NCBI RefSeq assembly: GCF_001299635.1
Contig: NZ_JRHN01000058.1
Location: 1-64,000, forward strand
From: Clostridioides difficile
GTDB taxonomy: Bacteria; Bacillota; Clostridia; Peptostreptococcales; Peptostreptococcaceae
Direction of reading: 5' to 3'
DNA length: 64,000 nt
Position numbers and translations under genes: made by a program. How positions within the stretch are numbered: position 1 is the stretch's first letter; the number at the start of each line of letters is the position of its first letter. Below, piece after piece: positions 16,533-25,904 of the stretch. The notes below the pieces were generated by a model. The model had not been told where the DNA came from, did not search any database, and saw only the letters and a program-made list of their open reading frames with translations.

Positions 16533-18368
16533 CTAACCTTCTTCAATTATAGTCTCATCAGAATCATCACCAAACAAGTAATAAGCCACCCTATTGACAA
16601 ATCCATTTTGTTGCCAATAAATTACATCATCCAATAAAAATGGATTATCAGTAATTATGCTATCTACATTTAAATTAATCATTTTTTTCATTAGTTTACT
16701 ATTATTAATAGTCCACACAAAAACTTGCTTTCCGTTTTGGTGTATATTATCCACAACATTTTCAGTTATAAATGTAGATTCTATTCCATATATATCAACA
16801 TAATCCCAGTTATAAAAATTTCCGTATGCAACTGCTGTCAAATAACATGTTATTATATCTGGATTTAATTTTTTTATATTTTTTAATACATCTTTATCCA
16901 TAGATGCTACAACACATTGATTCTCTAATCTATTTAATTTAATCAATTCCAAAACCCTTTTTTCTACATTGGTTTTTTCATGACCATTAAGTTTTATTTC
17001 TATTAGAAGTTTTATTTTTCCTTTCGAATATTTCATCGCATCATCAAGAGTTGGTATTTTTTCACCTGCAAAGTTTGAACTAAAGTGACTACCAGCATCA
17101 TAGTTCTTAACTTCATCATAATTTACTTCCCAAACATTTTTATTTATACCAGTTACTCTCTCAAAGTTAGAATCATGAAATAAAATCAGTTCTCCATCCT
17201 TAGTTTCTTGCACATCAATTTCAGCATACTCAGCTTGAGTTACAAAAGTTTCTTTAAACGCAGCCAGTGTATTTTCTGGAGCAATTAATGAAGAAACTCT
17301 ATGAGCAGTTGCTGTTGTATTATAAAAAAATGAAGAGTTAAATAAAATATCATTATTTAGAGAGTATGCTATAGATTCACTATGTAGGATAAATAAAATT
17401 ATGGATACTTTTAGAGTTATTTTTAATAGCTGAGTTACTGATTTTTTTTGTTTATCAGATTTCTTTTTATAAATTCTAATATCATTATATTCATAATAAA
17501 ATGCAGAAATAAATCCTGTACTAATTATAAATATAGCTATTGATGAAATAAATGTAGCATAGTCATTGAACAATATACACCTATTAATAAATATATCTTT
17601 CAAAAAAGTTGCCTCAGTATAATTTTTTGTCCATATTCCTATCAATATAACAATACTATGGTATATTATATATCCTATAATACTGACTATTATGGATATC
17701 TCTAATGAATAAAGAATTAGTCTTATTGATTTTCCTTTTGTAAGGCTAATACTTTTATCCCTCGCTTCTTTAAAACTATCTGTGTTTAAAGTTATTTCAT
17801 GTATACTAAAAATCCATCTAATAACTGATATATATAATATTAATATTAAAAACATATAAATTATATTTAGAACTATATTAGAATTTATATACTCTAATAT
17901 ATACTCTGGGAGCTTTATCTTTCCAATAAATCCTGAAGTTAAGGCTATGTTTGTAAGTGGAACTATTAATAGCACAAATATAAATAACAATAGATTTTTA
18001 GGATACAATATTTTTATAGATTTTTTTAAAGACATTTCAACAAGTTTATATAACGTAATTTTTTCAGAAATTCTTGATTTCTCAAAACATATAATTACTG
18101 AAGTAAATTCAAAAAACATATAAAATGTTAATATCACAACTGAAAGTATAGCTAGTAATATTGATATAGGATTAGTTAATATTTCTCCTATATTATCAGT
18201 ACTTAAATAGACTATATTTGCACTTTTCATAGAACTACTCAATACAAATTTAATTGATGGTAATATAATTATCAGAGCCAGCCCTTTGTGAAGTAGTTCA
18301 AATGTAATTAATGTACTCCAGTTATATTTTATTAATTTTACAAAAGTATCTAAAATCTTCTTATTCAT
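16533..18368 (-). CDS. Membrane glycerophosphodiester phosphodiesterase
   Basis: 611 residues. The first ~325 form a polytopic membrane domain (about 7-8 hydrophobic helices) of the kind fused to GDPD enzymes in Firmicutes. The C-terminal domain is the GDPD TIM barrel: AHRVSSLIAPENTLAAF, EIDVQETKDGELILFHD and LLIEIKLNG supply the catalytic His pair and metal-binding Glu/Asp, and TINNSKLMKKMINLNVDSIITDNP ends the barrel. It would hydrolyse glycerophosphodiesters or polyglycerol phosphate outside or at the membrane to glycerol-3-phosphate and an alcohol. The usual HRG reads HRV here; the Gly is not catalytic. GGGG precedes the ATG. Confidence 0.87.
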   Translation of the reverse strand: MNKKILDTFVKLIKYNWSTLITFELLHKGLALIIILPSIKFVLSSSMKSANIVYLSTDNIGEILTNPISILLAILSVVILTFYMFFEFTSVIICFEKSRISEKITLYKLVEMSLKKSIKILYPKNLLLFIFVLLIVPLTNIALTSGFIGKIKLPEYILEYINSNIVLNIIYMFLILILYISVIRWIFSIHEITLNTDSFKEARDKSISLTKGKSIRLILYSLEISIIVSIIGYIIYHSIVILIGIWTKNYTEATFLKDIFINRCILFNDYATFISSIAIFIISTGFISAFYYEYNDIRIYKKKSDKQKKSVTQLLKITLKVSIILFILHSESIAYSLNNDILFNSSFFYNTTATAHRVSSLIAPENTLAAFKETFVTQAEYAEIDVQETKDGELILFHDSNFERVTGINKNVWEVNYDEVKNYDAGSHFSSNFAGEKIPTLDDAMKYSKGKIKLLIEIKLNGHEKTNVEKRVLELIKLNRLENQCVVASMDKDVLKNIKKLNPDIITCYLTAVAYGNFYNWDYVDIYGIESTFITENVVDNIHQNGKQVFVWTINNSKLMKKMINLNVDSIITDNPFLLDDVIYWQQNGFVNRVAYYLFGDDSDETIIEEG

Positions 18369-18513
18369 GGTGTCCCCTTAGTCTTTTTATTGTATTTTAT
18401 CCTGTAAATCTTATAAATATATATTATTTTTTAAAATTAATAATTTTATGTAAGCTGATAATAGAAAAATTATATTTCCTATATGTTTTATTCTTCATTT
18501 AAACATATATATA

Positions 18514-18963
18514 TTAAATTAATTTCATATGTAATATTGGAAATGGATTACCCTGCCCATCTATTTCAGACCTATCAAATTCCTTAAATCCTAAATGAGT
18601 ATAAAATCCTACTGCTTTTTTATTTTGCTCATTTACATCAACATATTTTATATTATATTTATCTATAGCATATGTCATTAGCTTTTTTCCAATACCATAT
18701 CCTCTATATTCATCTTTTATAAATAGCATCTCGATTTTGTCTTTTTCTATTCCCATGAAGGCTTTTATCATATCATTATCTTTCACAACAACTATATTTT
18801 CTACTTCTCTAAGTCCTATTTTAACTAATGGTATTAGAGATTCAATATCTTTCTCCTTTAAAAAATCATGTGTTGCTCTTACTGACGATTCCCATACTTG
18901 CAATATTTCCTTATATTCACTTGAATTTATTTTCTTCATTTCAAAAATCATTTCAGAGTTCAT
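18514..18963 (-). CDS. GNAT-family N-acetyltransferase
   Basis: 149 residues. The acetyl-CoA-binding motif A reads IEMLFIKDEYRGYGIGKKLMTYAIDKY (RGYGIGKKL matches R/Q-x-x-G-x-G/A), followed by DVNEQNKKAVGFYTHLGFKEF, the usual motif B with the Tyr acid. It is close to the YjaB/PhnO-like small acetyltransferases. The substrate (amine of a small molecule, antibiotic or protein N-terminus) is unknown. AAAGGAAG is upstream of the ATG. It is an isolated gene. Confidence 0.87.
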   Translation of the reverse strand: MNSEMIFEMKKINSSEYKEILQVWESSVRATHDFLKEKDIESLIPLVKIGLREVENIVVVKDNDMIKAFMGIEKDKIEMLFIKDEYRGYGIGKKLMTYAIDKYNIKYVDVNEQNKKAVGFYTHLGFKEFDRSEIDGQGNPFPILHMKLI

Positions 18964-19138
18964 AAATACTTCCTTTCTATTCTATATAATTTTTAATTTT
19001 GTCTAGTTTATTTATATAAATTTAGAAAGAGCTATGAATATTAATATCATAGCCCTAATTAAATTTAAATATTACCCATTACATTTTTATCATTTATATA
19101 CTAAAATCTAACAAGTTTACTACAATAATTTCCATTAG

Positions 19139-19543
19139 TTATACTAAAGGGGCTTCTATTTGAGTAGTAAAAAGGAATTTATGACAGTGACCATCATTAA
19201 CAGTAGTATTTCCACATACTAAATGAACGTGTTTATTAGTTCCTGGTATCTTAATAGCTGGACCTGTTGTAACACATATTTTATGAAAATGGTCAAGGAA
19301 GTCTACATTATCATTTATTTTATGAACATGATTTGTTCCACCATTTATTGGTATAACTTCACCAGTAACTCCTGCTGCACGATGATTATGTCTATCATCA
19401 CACTCTTCTGCTAACTTAACACTCTGTGAATATTCATGAACATGTGTCATTTCTTCATAATCATTATAACACTTATTACATTCATTATATTTATAATCAT
19501 CATATACATAATCTCTTTCACATTTATAATTTTGATAACTCAT
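19139..19543 (-). CDS. YmaF-family His-rich protein
   Basis: 134 residues. The N-terminal 40 are rich in Tyr, Asp and Cys (YKCERDYVYDDYKYNECNKC). The rest is a YmaF domain with repeated His pairs: MTHVHEYSQS, DDRHNHRAAGVTGEV, TNHVHKI, DHFHKICVTTGPAI, NKHVHLVCG and DGHCHKF. YmaF proteins are common in spore formers and have no proven function; the spaced His-x-His pairs suggest metal binding. The protein has no signal sequence. AGGAGAG precedes the ATG. A spore-associated role is possible but only inferred. Confidence 0.85.
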   Translation of the reverse strand: MSYQNYKCERDYVYDDYKYNECNKCYNDYEEMTHVHEYSQSVKLAEECDDRHNHRAAGVTGEVIPINGGTNHVHKINDNVDFLDHFHKICVTTGPAIKIPGTNKHVHLVCGNTTVNDGHCHKFLFTTQIEAPLV

Positions 19544-19654
19544 TTTTATATCTCTCCTATTATATATTAAGAAATTCTTCTAAAGAATCTCTAATATATA
19601 GTATGAAGTAGAGTCAAAAAAGTTCATATTTTGTAAAATCATGTATTAATTTAA

Positions 19655-20521
19655 TTATTTGTTCCAGTGTTTAGGATGTACTAGTGAGGCTGGTAATTTT
19701 GTATTAGAATCGCCTTTTGCAGTATTAACTTGCAATTGTGTTAAAAACACACTATTTTTAAGATTAGCTCCTCTAATATCGCAATCTCTTAAGTCTGCTC
19801 CTATTAAATTTGCTCCACTTAAATCTGTATCTTTTAAGTTTGCTGCTATCATTAATCTTCCTTTTAAATCTGCTCCTATTAAATTTGTTTTTCTAAGGTC
19901 TGCTCCTATTAAGTCTATACTTTTACTCAATTTTTTCTTGCTTTTAAGATTAGATGTTTTAAGAAAAGATTTGACTTTTTCCATTACAGACTCACCAGCT
20001 TGAGATAATAATGAATTGACCTTTACTCTATGTGATGTTATATCTAAATCAATTAGCTGTTCTGGAGTCATAATGGTTATCTTTTCAGTTTCTTCAATTA
20101 TTGAATCAATTTTTGTTTTTATTTTATCTGATATGTCTAATACAGATGCTTCTTTAAGATACCATAGCATTTCATGTAATTGTCGCATGATTAAAAACAC
20201 TTCAGACATTTGATTTGCTAATTCTGATGATTGCATCCAGTCTCTACCTTTATATGTTATTTGCGCTACTTTCTGACCTGAACCAAAACAATCATATGCA
20301 GTACAACCTCTAAAACCTCGCTTTATAAGATTATTATGTACAGAACATTTAAAATCTGATTGCAAATTAATACATGGCTTTCCTGATTCCTTATCAGTGG
20401 GAAATCCATCTGAGGCAGAAAAATAGAGAGCTAAACAACAAAGTCCAAAACACTTCTCACAATCAATTTTTAACTCATCAAATAATTTATTATTATATAT
20501 ATTTTTATGTATATTTATCAT
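19655..20521 (-). CDS. Pentapeptide-repeat protein with Cys-rich N-terminal domain
   Basis: 288 residues. Residues ~18-90 carry nine Cys in a pattern starting C-x2-C-x2-CC (CEKCFGLCC), recalling YkgJ-type CxxCxxCC zinc/iron-chelating proteins, and ending GCTAYDCFGSG. A helical middle (residues ~105-195) follows. From ~205 to ~260 there are pentapeptide repeats of the A(D/N)LxG type, including LIGADLRKTN, LIGADLKGR and LSGANLIGADL, which form a right-handed quadrilateral beta-helix. Pentapeptide proteins such as Qnr mimic DNA and protect gyrase, but most are uncharacterised. The fusion with a metal-site domain is of interest. The gene is monocistronic with AAGGAGAAG upstream. Confidence 0.83.
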   Translation of the reverse strand: MINIHKNIYNNKLFDELKIDCEKCFGLCCLALYFSASDGFPTDKESGKPCINLQSDFKCSVHNNLIKRGFRGCTAYDCFGSGQKVAQITYKGRDWMQSSELANQMSEVFLIMRQLHEMLWYLKEASVLDISDKIKTKIDSIIEETEKITIMTPEQLIDLDITSHRVKVNSLLSQAGESVMEKVKSFLKTSNLKSKKKLSKSIDLIGADLRKTNLIGADLKGRLMIAANLKDTDLSGANLIGADLRDCDIRGANLKNSVFLTQLQVNTAKGDSNTKLPASLVHPKHWNK

Positions 20522-20803
20522 ATCACTTCTCCTTCTCAGTATAGTTTTTTAATAAGCTAATATTGTAAATAAATTACACTTAAGCCTCTTATGTAACATT
20601 TCTTATTCTTAATTATAATTTAATGTGTCAGTTATTCCAATAGTATACATAGGTTTCTTATTTGTCTAAATAAACTTGTTAAAATTACATATTAATAAAA
20701 CCACAAGAAAATATAAGGATAAATAAACTTTAATTCCTCAATAAATTCTTATGGTTTATAATGTACTATAAAATTATATATAATAAAGTGATTTTTTATG
20801 ATT

Positions 20804-21154
20804 TTACGCTTTTTTAACTACAGAAGACTTCAGCTTCATAGCTCCAAATCCATCTATTTTACATTCTATATCATGCCCATCTGATGGGTCGTGTACTAAA
20901 CGTATATTTTTTACTTTTGTTCCAATCTTTATAGATGATGAACTCCCTTTTACTTTAAGGTCTCTGATTACTGTAACAGAATCTCCATCATTTAATACAT
21001 TTCCATTTATATCTTTAATAATGTTTGAACCTTCTTCTTCTCCTAATTTTAAAGCCCATTCATGAGAGCATTCTGGACACACTAAAAGAGTTCCATCTTC
21101 ATAAGTATATTCTGAATTACATTTCGGGCAATTTGGTAAATTTTCCATATTCAT
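20804..21154 (-). CDS. yjdM: PhnA/YjdM-family zinc-ribbon protein
   Basis: 116 residues. The N-terminal zinc ribbon is [25 protein letters not shown] (C-x2-C ... C-x2-C); the C-terminal PhnA domain reads [25 protein letters not shown] and ends in [10 protein letters not shown]. It was once linked to alkylphosphonate use by position in E. coli, but no phosphonate genes occur here and the family's role is not settled. GGAGG lies upstream of both possible ATG codons (two apart). It is monocistronic. Confidence 0.9.
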   Translation of the reverse strand: MNMENLPNCPKCNSEYTYEDGTLLVCPECSHEWALKLGEEEGSNIIKDINGNVLNDGDSVTVIRDLKVKGSSSSIKIGTKVKNIRLVHDPSDGHDIECKIDGFGAMKLKSSVVKKA

Positions 21155-21363
21155 ATGTCCTCCACTTGTTATTTTTAATTTTTTACTATATAAAATTTCT
21201 TTTGAGCCTATATGATATCATATTATACTTATATTTACAAACAACTCTTTTGCTTATGATTTAAATTCTTAATCTTACTATTATTTTTAATTTGATTACT
21301 GATTATAATTGGATACATACTTATGTACACCTTGCACTCACCATAATACACTTTATTCTAAAT

Positions 21364-21798
21364 TTAGTTTGTCGTATCCCTTTTATTTATATATCTCAAT
21401 AAATAACCAACTCCCATACCTATAAAACTACCCGCTATCCCCCACATAAAATTATCTGTAATAAATCCTATTGATATTCCTATTATAAAACCACCTATCA
21501 TGAAATTATCTGACAGTTCATCTTCTAACTCATCTTCATCATAATTTGTGCTATTTGTAGGTAATTTACTTGATTTAATAACATCTTCAATTTTATCTTT
21601 ATTTTCATCAAATAACAAATCATCTAAAGCTATATTAAATATATTTCTTAACAAAATTAAATTCTCTATATCTGGATATGTTTTATTAGATTCCCATTTT
21701 GATATAGCTTGCCTAGATACATTTAGCATTTCAGAAAGTTGTTCTTGTGATAAATTTCTTTCTTTTCTTAGTCTCTTTAAATTTTCTCCAAAGTTCAA
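21364..21798 (-). CDS. XRE-family regulator with membrane tail
   Basis: 144 residues. An N-terminal HTH_XRE domain (residues 4-60) reads LKRLRKERNLSQEQLSEMLNVSRQAISKWESNKTYPD in segments. An acidic linker is followed by two hydrophobic helices (MIGGFIIGISIGFI and MWGIAGSFIGMGVGYLL), so the DNA-binding domain is tethered to the membrane. The TTG start at 21798 has GAGGTGAT upstream; earlier GTG/ATA codons overlap that site. Such regulators often respond to envelope stress or bacteriocins. A 9-bp direct repeat upstream is a candidate operator. No target gene is adjacent. Confidence 0.82.
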   Translation of the reverse strand: MNFGENLKRLRKERNLSQEQLSEMLNVSRQAISKWESNKTYPDIENLILLRNIFNIALDDLLFDENKDKIEDVIKSSKLPTNSTNYDEDELEDELSDNFMIGGFIIGISIGFITDNFMWGIAGSFIGMGVGYLLRYINKRDTTN

Positions 21799-21857
21799 TA
21801 TTATCACCTCATCTCAACTTAATTATATTTATATATTGGCTAATTCACAATCCTCCT

Positions 21858-21887
21858 ATAGTTGCACTTTGTTAACTAATAGTTGCA
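21858..21887 (-). promoter_or_regulatory. Direct-repeat candidate operator of the XRE gene
   Basis: ATAGTTGCA occurs twice on the plus strand, at 21858-21866 and 21879-21887, with start-to-start spacing of 21 bp (two helical turns). It lies 60-90 bp upstream of the XRE gene and between it and the end of the aldolase operon. Confidence 0.45.
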
Positions 21888-21937
21888 TTACTGATTTTAT
21901 TTATAATTTGGATTAAAATATAACAAATACTAAATAA

Positions 21938-21974
21938 GCTGTATCATAATAATTATAAACTACTATGATACAGC
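21938..21974 (-). terminator. Terminator of the PTS/aldolase operon
   Basis: An 11-bp perfect inverted repeat (GCTGTATCATA / TATGATACAGC), 8 nt past the aldolase stop, followed on the minus strand by TTATTTAGTATTT. Confidence 0.65.
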
Positions 21975-21981
21975 CACAACA

Positions 21982-22614
21982 TTAAACTTCTCTTATATTT
22001 TTAATTATTTCACGAATCTTTTTAGCGTTTTTAGCAATATCCCCAATATTACCTTTAGTTAATAGACTACCAAAACCGCATACATCAACACCATTTTCCA
22101 ACCATACATGTAAATTATCCAGATTAATTCCACCACTCGCTAAAACTGGCATATCAGGTATTGGTGTCTTAAATACCTTTACTAGCTTAGGTCCATAAAA
22201 ATCTGATATTGGAAAGGCCTTGATAAAAGCTGCTCCTAAACTCAGAGCCTCTACTGCCTCAGTCAATGATGTACATCCTGGAGCATAAGGAATCTGATAC
22301 CTATTACAAGTTTTTGCTACATCTTCATTATAATTTGGTGCAATGATAAATTGAGCTCCATGTAAGATAGCATGACGAGCTGTTTCACTATCCAAAACGG
22401 TTCCTGCCCCAACACAAAGAGATTCACCATATTTTTTATTAAGCCCTTGAATTATTTCTCCAGCATTATTTAAAGTATAGCTCATTTCTATATTTGTTAT
22501 TCCACCTTTTATACACCCTTCAGCAATTTCACATGCACGATTAAGTGTTTCTTCTCTTACAATCGCAAGAGCCCCACATTCTGCCATTCTTTTGGTTATA
22601 TTCATCTTTTTCAT
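21982..22614 (-). CDS. eda: KDPG/KHG-type class I aldolase
   Basis: 210-residue TIM-barrel aldolase of the Eda/DgaF group, cleaving 2-keto-3-deoxy acid phosphates to pyruvate plus an aldehyde. Active-site elements are visible: NIEMSYTL (catalytic Glu), GAGTVLDS, IAPNYN, YAPGCTSLTE, the Schiff-base Lys in FIKAFPIS, the phosphate-binding SGGI and GFGSLL. It is the last gene of a six-gene PTS operon, separated from the DapA-like gene by 125 bp, with AGAGGTGAT before the ATG. It probably catalyses the final cleavage of the imported sugar acid, but the substrate is not known. Confidence 0.88.
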   Translation of the reverse strand: MKKMNITKRMAECGALAIVREETLNRACEIAEGCIKGGITNIEMSYTLNNAGEIIQGLNKKYGESLCVGAGTVLDSETARHAILHGAQFIIAPNYNEDVAKTCNRYQIPYAPGCTSLTEAVEALSLGAAFIKAFPISDFYGPKLVKVFKTPIPDMPVLASGGINLDNLHVWLENGVDVCGFGSLLTKGNIGDIAKNAKKIREIIKNIREV

Positions 22615-22739
22615 ATCATCACCTCTATATTCATCAAAACATTTTACTTCTCCATTAAGCCTCCATTAAGTTAAATTGCTTTTAATAAAGCATATATTAT
22701 TCACATACAAATCTGATTCTTCTCGTTATATTGTCTATT

Positions 22740-23636
22740 CTAACTATGTTTATTAAGCATTTCTCTATAATTTTCGACCACTTGCTTAATTTCTTCAAGA
22801 GATTCTCCAGTTGGTTCAGTTACAGGAAGTCGTGCAGTTCCAACATTAATTCCATTCAAGACAACAGTTTTTTTTATAACAGATGGAATTGTTCCAAGCT
22901 TTAGAATACGGCGAAGTTCTTCAATACTATTTTGAGCTTCTTGAGCTTTTTCTAAATCCCCATTCATAAAGTTTTCATAAATAGCAATATCAATCTCTGT
23001 GAGGAAATTTGCTGTTGCAGCAACGGCACCTTTCCCTCCAGCCTTCAAACTATCAAGAATAAGTGAATCTGAACCTGAAAATACACTAAAATCCTCACCC
23101 TCAATTGCTTCAATATAAGCTTTCATGTTGTCAAGTCTACCACTACTATCCTTAATGCCAACAATATTCTTTATCTTTGATAATTCACGCACTGAGTCAG
23201 GTTCAATATTAATCCCTGTCTTACCTGGCATATTATACATCATAATAGGCAAATTAACTGAATCAGCAATAGACTTATAATGTAAAATTAATTCCTGTTG
23301 TGTTGGTGTCACAAAATATGGAGTGATAATTGATAATGCATTTGCACCTATTTCTTCCATTCTTTTGGACAAAGTTATAACTTCACGGGTTGAGTTACCA
23401 CCTGTCCCAACAAAAACAGGTACACGATTATTAGTATGATTGATAACAATTTTTGCAAATTCAACCTTTTCATCATCTGTTAGTACATGACATTCACCAT
23501 TAGTTCCCAAAATAAATAATCCATAAACTCCCTTATCTATTAGATAGTCAATTAACTCACATGTTGCTTGTGGATTTATATTTTGGTTTTCATCAAAAGG
23601 TGTTATCATTGCGCATATAATACCTTTATATTTCAT
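22740..23636 (-). CDS. DapA/NanA-family pyruvate lyase/aldolase
   Basis: 298 residues of the DHDPS/N-acetylneuraminate lyase superfamily. Motifs are GTNGECHVLT (the pyruvate-carboxylate loop, usually GTTGE or GSTGE), MMYNMPGKTGINI with the catalytic Tyr, and VGIKDSSGRLDN with the Schiff-base Lys. The start at 23636 is 2 nt after the SIS stop codon; an upstream in-frame ATG lies inside the SIS gene and lacks a ribosome binding site. It sits in a catabolic PTS operon with a second aldolase and no lysine genes, so it is more likely a keto-deoxy sugar acid or amino-sugar lyase than dihydrodipicolinate synthase. Confidence 0.83.
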   Translation of the reverse strand: MKYKGIICAMITPFDENQNINPQATCELIDYLIDKGVYGLFILGTNGECHVLTDDEKVEFAKIVINHTNNRVPVFVGTGGNSTREVITLSKRMEEIGANALSIITPYFVTPTQQELILHYKSIADSVNLPIMMYNMPGKTGINIEPDSVRELSKIKNIVGIKDSSGRLDNMKAYIEAIEGEDFSVFSGSDSLILDSLKAGGKGAVAATANFLTEIDIAIYENFMNGDLEKAQEAQNSIEELRRILKLGTIPSVIKKTVVLNGINVGTARLPVTEPTGESLEEIKQVVENYREMLNKHS

Positions 23637-23640
23637 AAAA

Positions 23641-24240
23641 TTACATTTCCTCTCTAATAGACTTTCCAAGGCTTCCTCCTGGATGCCACTTCAAATACTG
23701 TTGTACATCAAGTCCTTTAGCATATTGTAATGCAACACTTAATGACTGTAATACTATAGTTTCTGCAAGAATTGAAGCGCGAGGAGCCTTATTAAGACAA
23801 TCACCTTCATGTTTAACACCTGCAAATAAAAATATATCAGAAACATCCTTTAAGAATGAATTAGTATTACCACTTACACCAATTATCTTTGCTCCATTTA
23901 CTTTTAGTGTCTCAATAGTTGCTTTTAATTCTTGAGTCTCTCCACTATTTGATATTGCAATAACAACGTCCCCAGCTACTACTTGACCACTTGAACCATG
24001 TACTGCTTCTGTACCATGTAATATATATGCTGGTGTTCCAGTAGATGAAAGTAATGAAGAAATATACCCTGATACATGTCCTGGTTTACCAATACCAGTC
24101 ACATGTACACGTCCATGATTCTTTTCAACTTCAAAAATTAAATCACATGCTTTATTTATAGATATTTCATCTATTGATGAAATAAACTCTGATACTTCAG
24201 TAGATAGAGTGTCTAGAAATGCAGATAGTGTATTTTTCAT
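23641..24240 (-). CDS. SIS-domain sugar-phosphate isomerase (KpsF/GutQ catalytic half)
   Basis: 199-residue SIS protein corresponding to the isomerase half of KdsD/GutQ, without the CBS domains. Phosphosugar-binding Ser/Thr residues are seen in VHVTGIGKPGHVSGYISSLLSSTGTP and ISNSGETQELKATI; the closing KWHPGGSLGKSIRE is diagnostic of the KpsF/GutQ group. Such enzymes interconvert aldose and ketose phosphates, for example ribulose-5-P and arabinose-5-P. It follows the EIIC gene by 64 bp and runs into the DapA-like gene. In the operon it probably isomerises the phosphorylated PTS product. Confidence 0.88.
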   Translation of the reverse strand: MKNTLSAFLDTLSTEVSEFISSIDEISINKACDLIFEVEKNHGRVHVTGIGKPGHVSGYISSLLSSTGTPAYILHGTEAVHGSSGQVVAGDVVIAISNSGETQELKATIETLKVNGAKIIGVSGNTNSFLKDVSDIFLFAGVKHEGDCLNKAPRASILAETIVLQSLSVALQYAKGLDVQQYLKWHPGGSLGKSIREEM

Positions 24241-24304
24241 AATAGACTTGCCCTCCTTTAAATTATATCAACCATACCTATGACTTTTATATCATTGATT
24301 TAGA

Positions 24305-25576
24305 CTAGATAGGCTTTATAAATTGTAAAATATTATGTAATATTGAACCAACTACGTTATAATCAATGTTTGGGAAAGTTGCGCCCTCTATACCAAGAGT
24401 CCCATAAACTGGATATAATATCACTGGTAAAAATGCAAGTAATAATCCTACAACAAATGACCCTGCAATAGCTCCTCTCCATCCTCCTGAGGTATTACCA
24501 AATATTGCAGCTGTACCACCTGAAAAAAAACATATATGAGCAGCTGGAATAATTACTACAGGGAATATACTAGGAAATGATGCCATAATAGCAATTGCTA
24601 ATAGACCAGCAGCATATGCTGAAATAAATCCAATAATAACTGCATTTGGTGCATATGGGAAGACTGTTGGAACATCCAGTGCAGGACGTGAACCTGGGAT
24701 ATATTTTTCTGAAATAATTACAAATGCGGCAGTTATTTCAGCTAAGAACATACGAACACCTGACATCAGTATTGACATCCCAGCCACAAATGTAAATGCT
24801 TCTATAAGTGGAAATACTAACCAATGTGTTGAACCAGCAATTTCTTGAGTAAAGGCCTTCCCAGCTTTTAAGGTTGCAATATAAAATAAGATTAGCATAA
24901 CTATAGATAGACCCATTAAAAAGTCTCTAAATATTGATAACCACTTAGGAAATTCTATAGTTTCTGTTGTATCATCTTTATGTTTTGAAAATAAACGTCC
25001 AATATATCCTGATAAACCATAACCAATCATATTGAAGTGACCAATGGCTTGTTCATCCCCACCTGTCAACTCACGCATAAATGGCTGACAGAATTGAGGT
25101 AGTGCAGCAGACATAAATCCTAAAATAACTCCACCTATTAAAATAGTGATTGTATTATCGAATCCATGTGCTTTCATAATTAAAACTAATACACAAGAAA
25201 AAAATAAACTATGACCTGTTGTAAAGAAAATATTCTTGAACCTTGTAATACGTGCAAATACTAAATTTAGTATGAATCCAAGAATTAATGTACATGAAAC
25301 TGCAAAACCGTATGTACTTTGTGCAAGTGCTGTAGCTGCTTCTGGTGAAGCTATAACACCAGTAATTCCAAACCCCTGCTGGAACAATTTATTGAAATTC
25401 TGAAGTGCACCAGTCATAGCAGATGCACCAATACCAAATATTAGAAAACCAATAAGTGTTTTTGAAGACCCAGTAAATACTTCCACTGCTGATTTCTTTT
25501 GAAGAATCAGTCCTATACATGCAACTACACCAAGCAAAACAGCAGGTGTACTCAACAAACTAATAATAAACTCCAT
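24305..25576 (-). CDS. PTS EIIC, ascorbate (UlaA/SgaT) family
   Basis: 423-residue polytopic membrane protein with about 11-12 helices. N-terminal LLSTPAVLLGVVACIGLILQKKSAVEVFTGSSKTLIGFLIFGIGA and the internal GGDEQAIGHFNMIGYGLSGYIG (in segments) match UlaA-type permeases of the L-Asc family. It carries the sugar across the membrane while EIIB phosphorylates it. The ATG at 25576 has GGGAGGAATG upstream; the ATG two codons earlier is within the spacing region. Neighbouring genes are EIIB and a SIS isomerase. The absence of ulaD, ulaE and ulaF homologues argues against L-ascorbate as substrate. Confidence 0.9.
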   Translation of the reverse strand: MEFIISLLSTPAVLLGVVACIGLILQKKSAVEVFTGSSKTLIGFLIFGIGASAMTGALQNFNKLFQQGFGITGVIASPEAATALAQSTYGFAVSCTLILGFILNLVFARITRFKNIFFTTGHSLFFSCVLVLIMKAHGFDNTITILIGGVILGFMSAALPQFCQPFMRELTGGDEQAIGHFNMIGYGLSGYIGRLFSKHKDDTTETIEFPKWLSIFRDFLMGLSIVMLILFYIATLKAGKAFTQEIAGSTHWLVFPLIEAFTFVAGMSILMSGVRMFLAEITAAFVIISEKYIPGSRPALDVPTVFPYAPNAVIIGFISAYAAGLLAIAIMASFPSIFPVVIIPAAHICFFSGGTAAIFGNTSGGWRGAIAGSFVVGLLLAFLPVILYPVYGTLGIEGATFPNIDYNVVGSILHNILQFIKPI

Positions 25577-25602
25577 AAACATTCCTCCCTATTTTCTTAA
25601 AT

Positions 25603-25890
25603 TTATTCCTCTTTTGAAGCAAGAAATTTTTCTAGCGCTGTCTTGATTTCGTTGCGGTCAACAATATTACGAATTCCAATTATATCAAATCTTAAATTCT
25701 TCTTTTCTAATTCTTCAGCAACATCAATTAATGTTTCTACAGCATCTCCATTGAATCCATTTAATGAATCTAATGAACCATGTTCTACTTCGATTGGAAA
25801 GTTATTTTCTTTAATGATTTGTTGAGTCTTTATTTTTAACATTAAACTTGAGCCAACTCCTGCTCTACATGCGATTAAAATTTTATACAT
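25603..25890 (-). CDS. PTS EIIB, ascorbate family
   Basis: 95-residue cytosolic EIIB protein. The phosphorylation loop is IACRAGVGSSLML with the active Cys near residue 8. It would accept phosphate from an EIIA His and pass it to the sugar bound by the UlaA-type EIIC downstream (26 nt gap). It lies 14 nt after the PRD regulator, so all are on one transcript. No separate EIIA gene exists in the cluster. AAGGAGG precedes the ATG. Confidence 0.92.
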   Translation of the reverse strand: MYKILIACRAGVGSSLMLKIKTQQIIKENNFPIEVEHGSLDSLNGFNGDAVETLIDVAEELEKKNLRFDIIGIRNIVDRNEIKTALEKFLASKEE

Positions 25891-25904
25891 AATTAAATCC
25901 TCCT

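Noticed and set aside
22740-23636. Dihydrodipicolinate synthase (dapA) for lysine synthesis
   Set aside because: The gene is embedded in a PTS catabolic operon with another aldolase, and has no lysine genes nearby.
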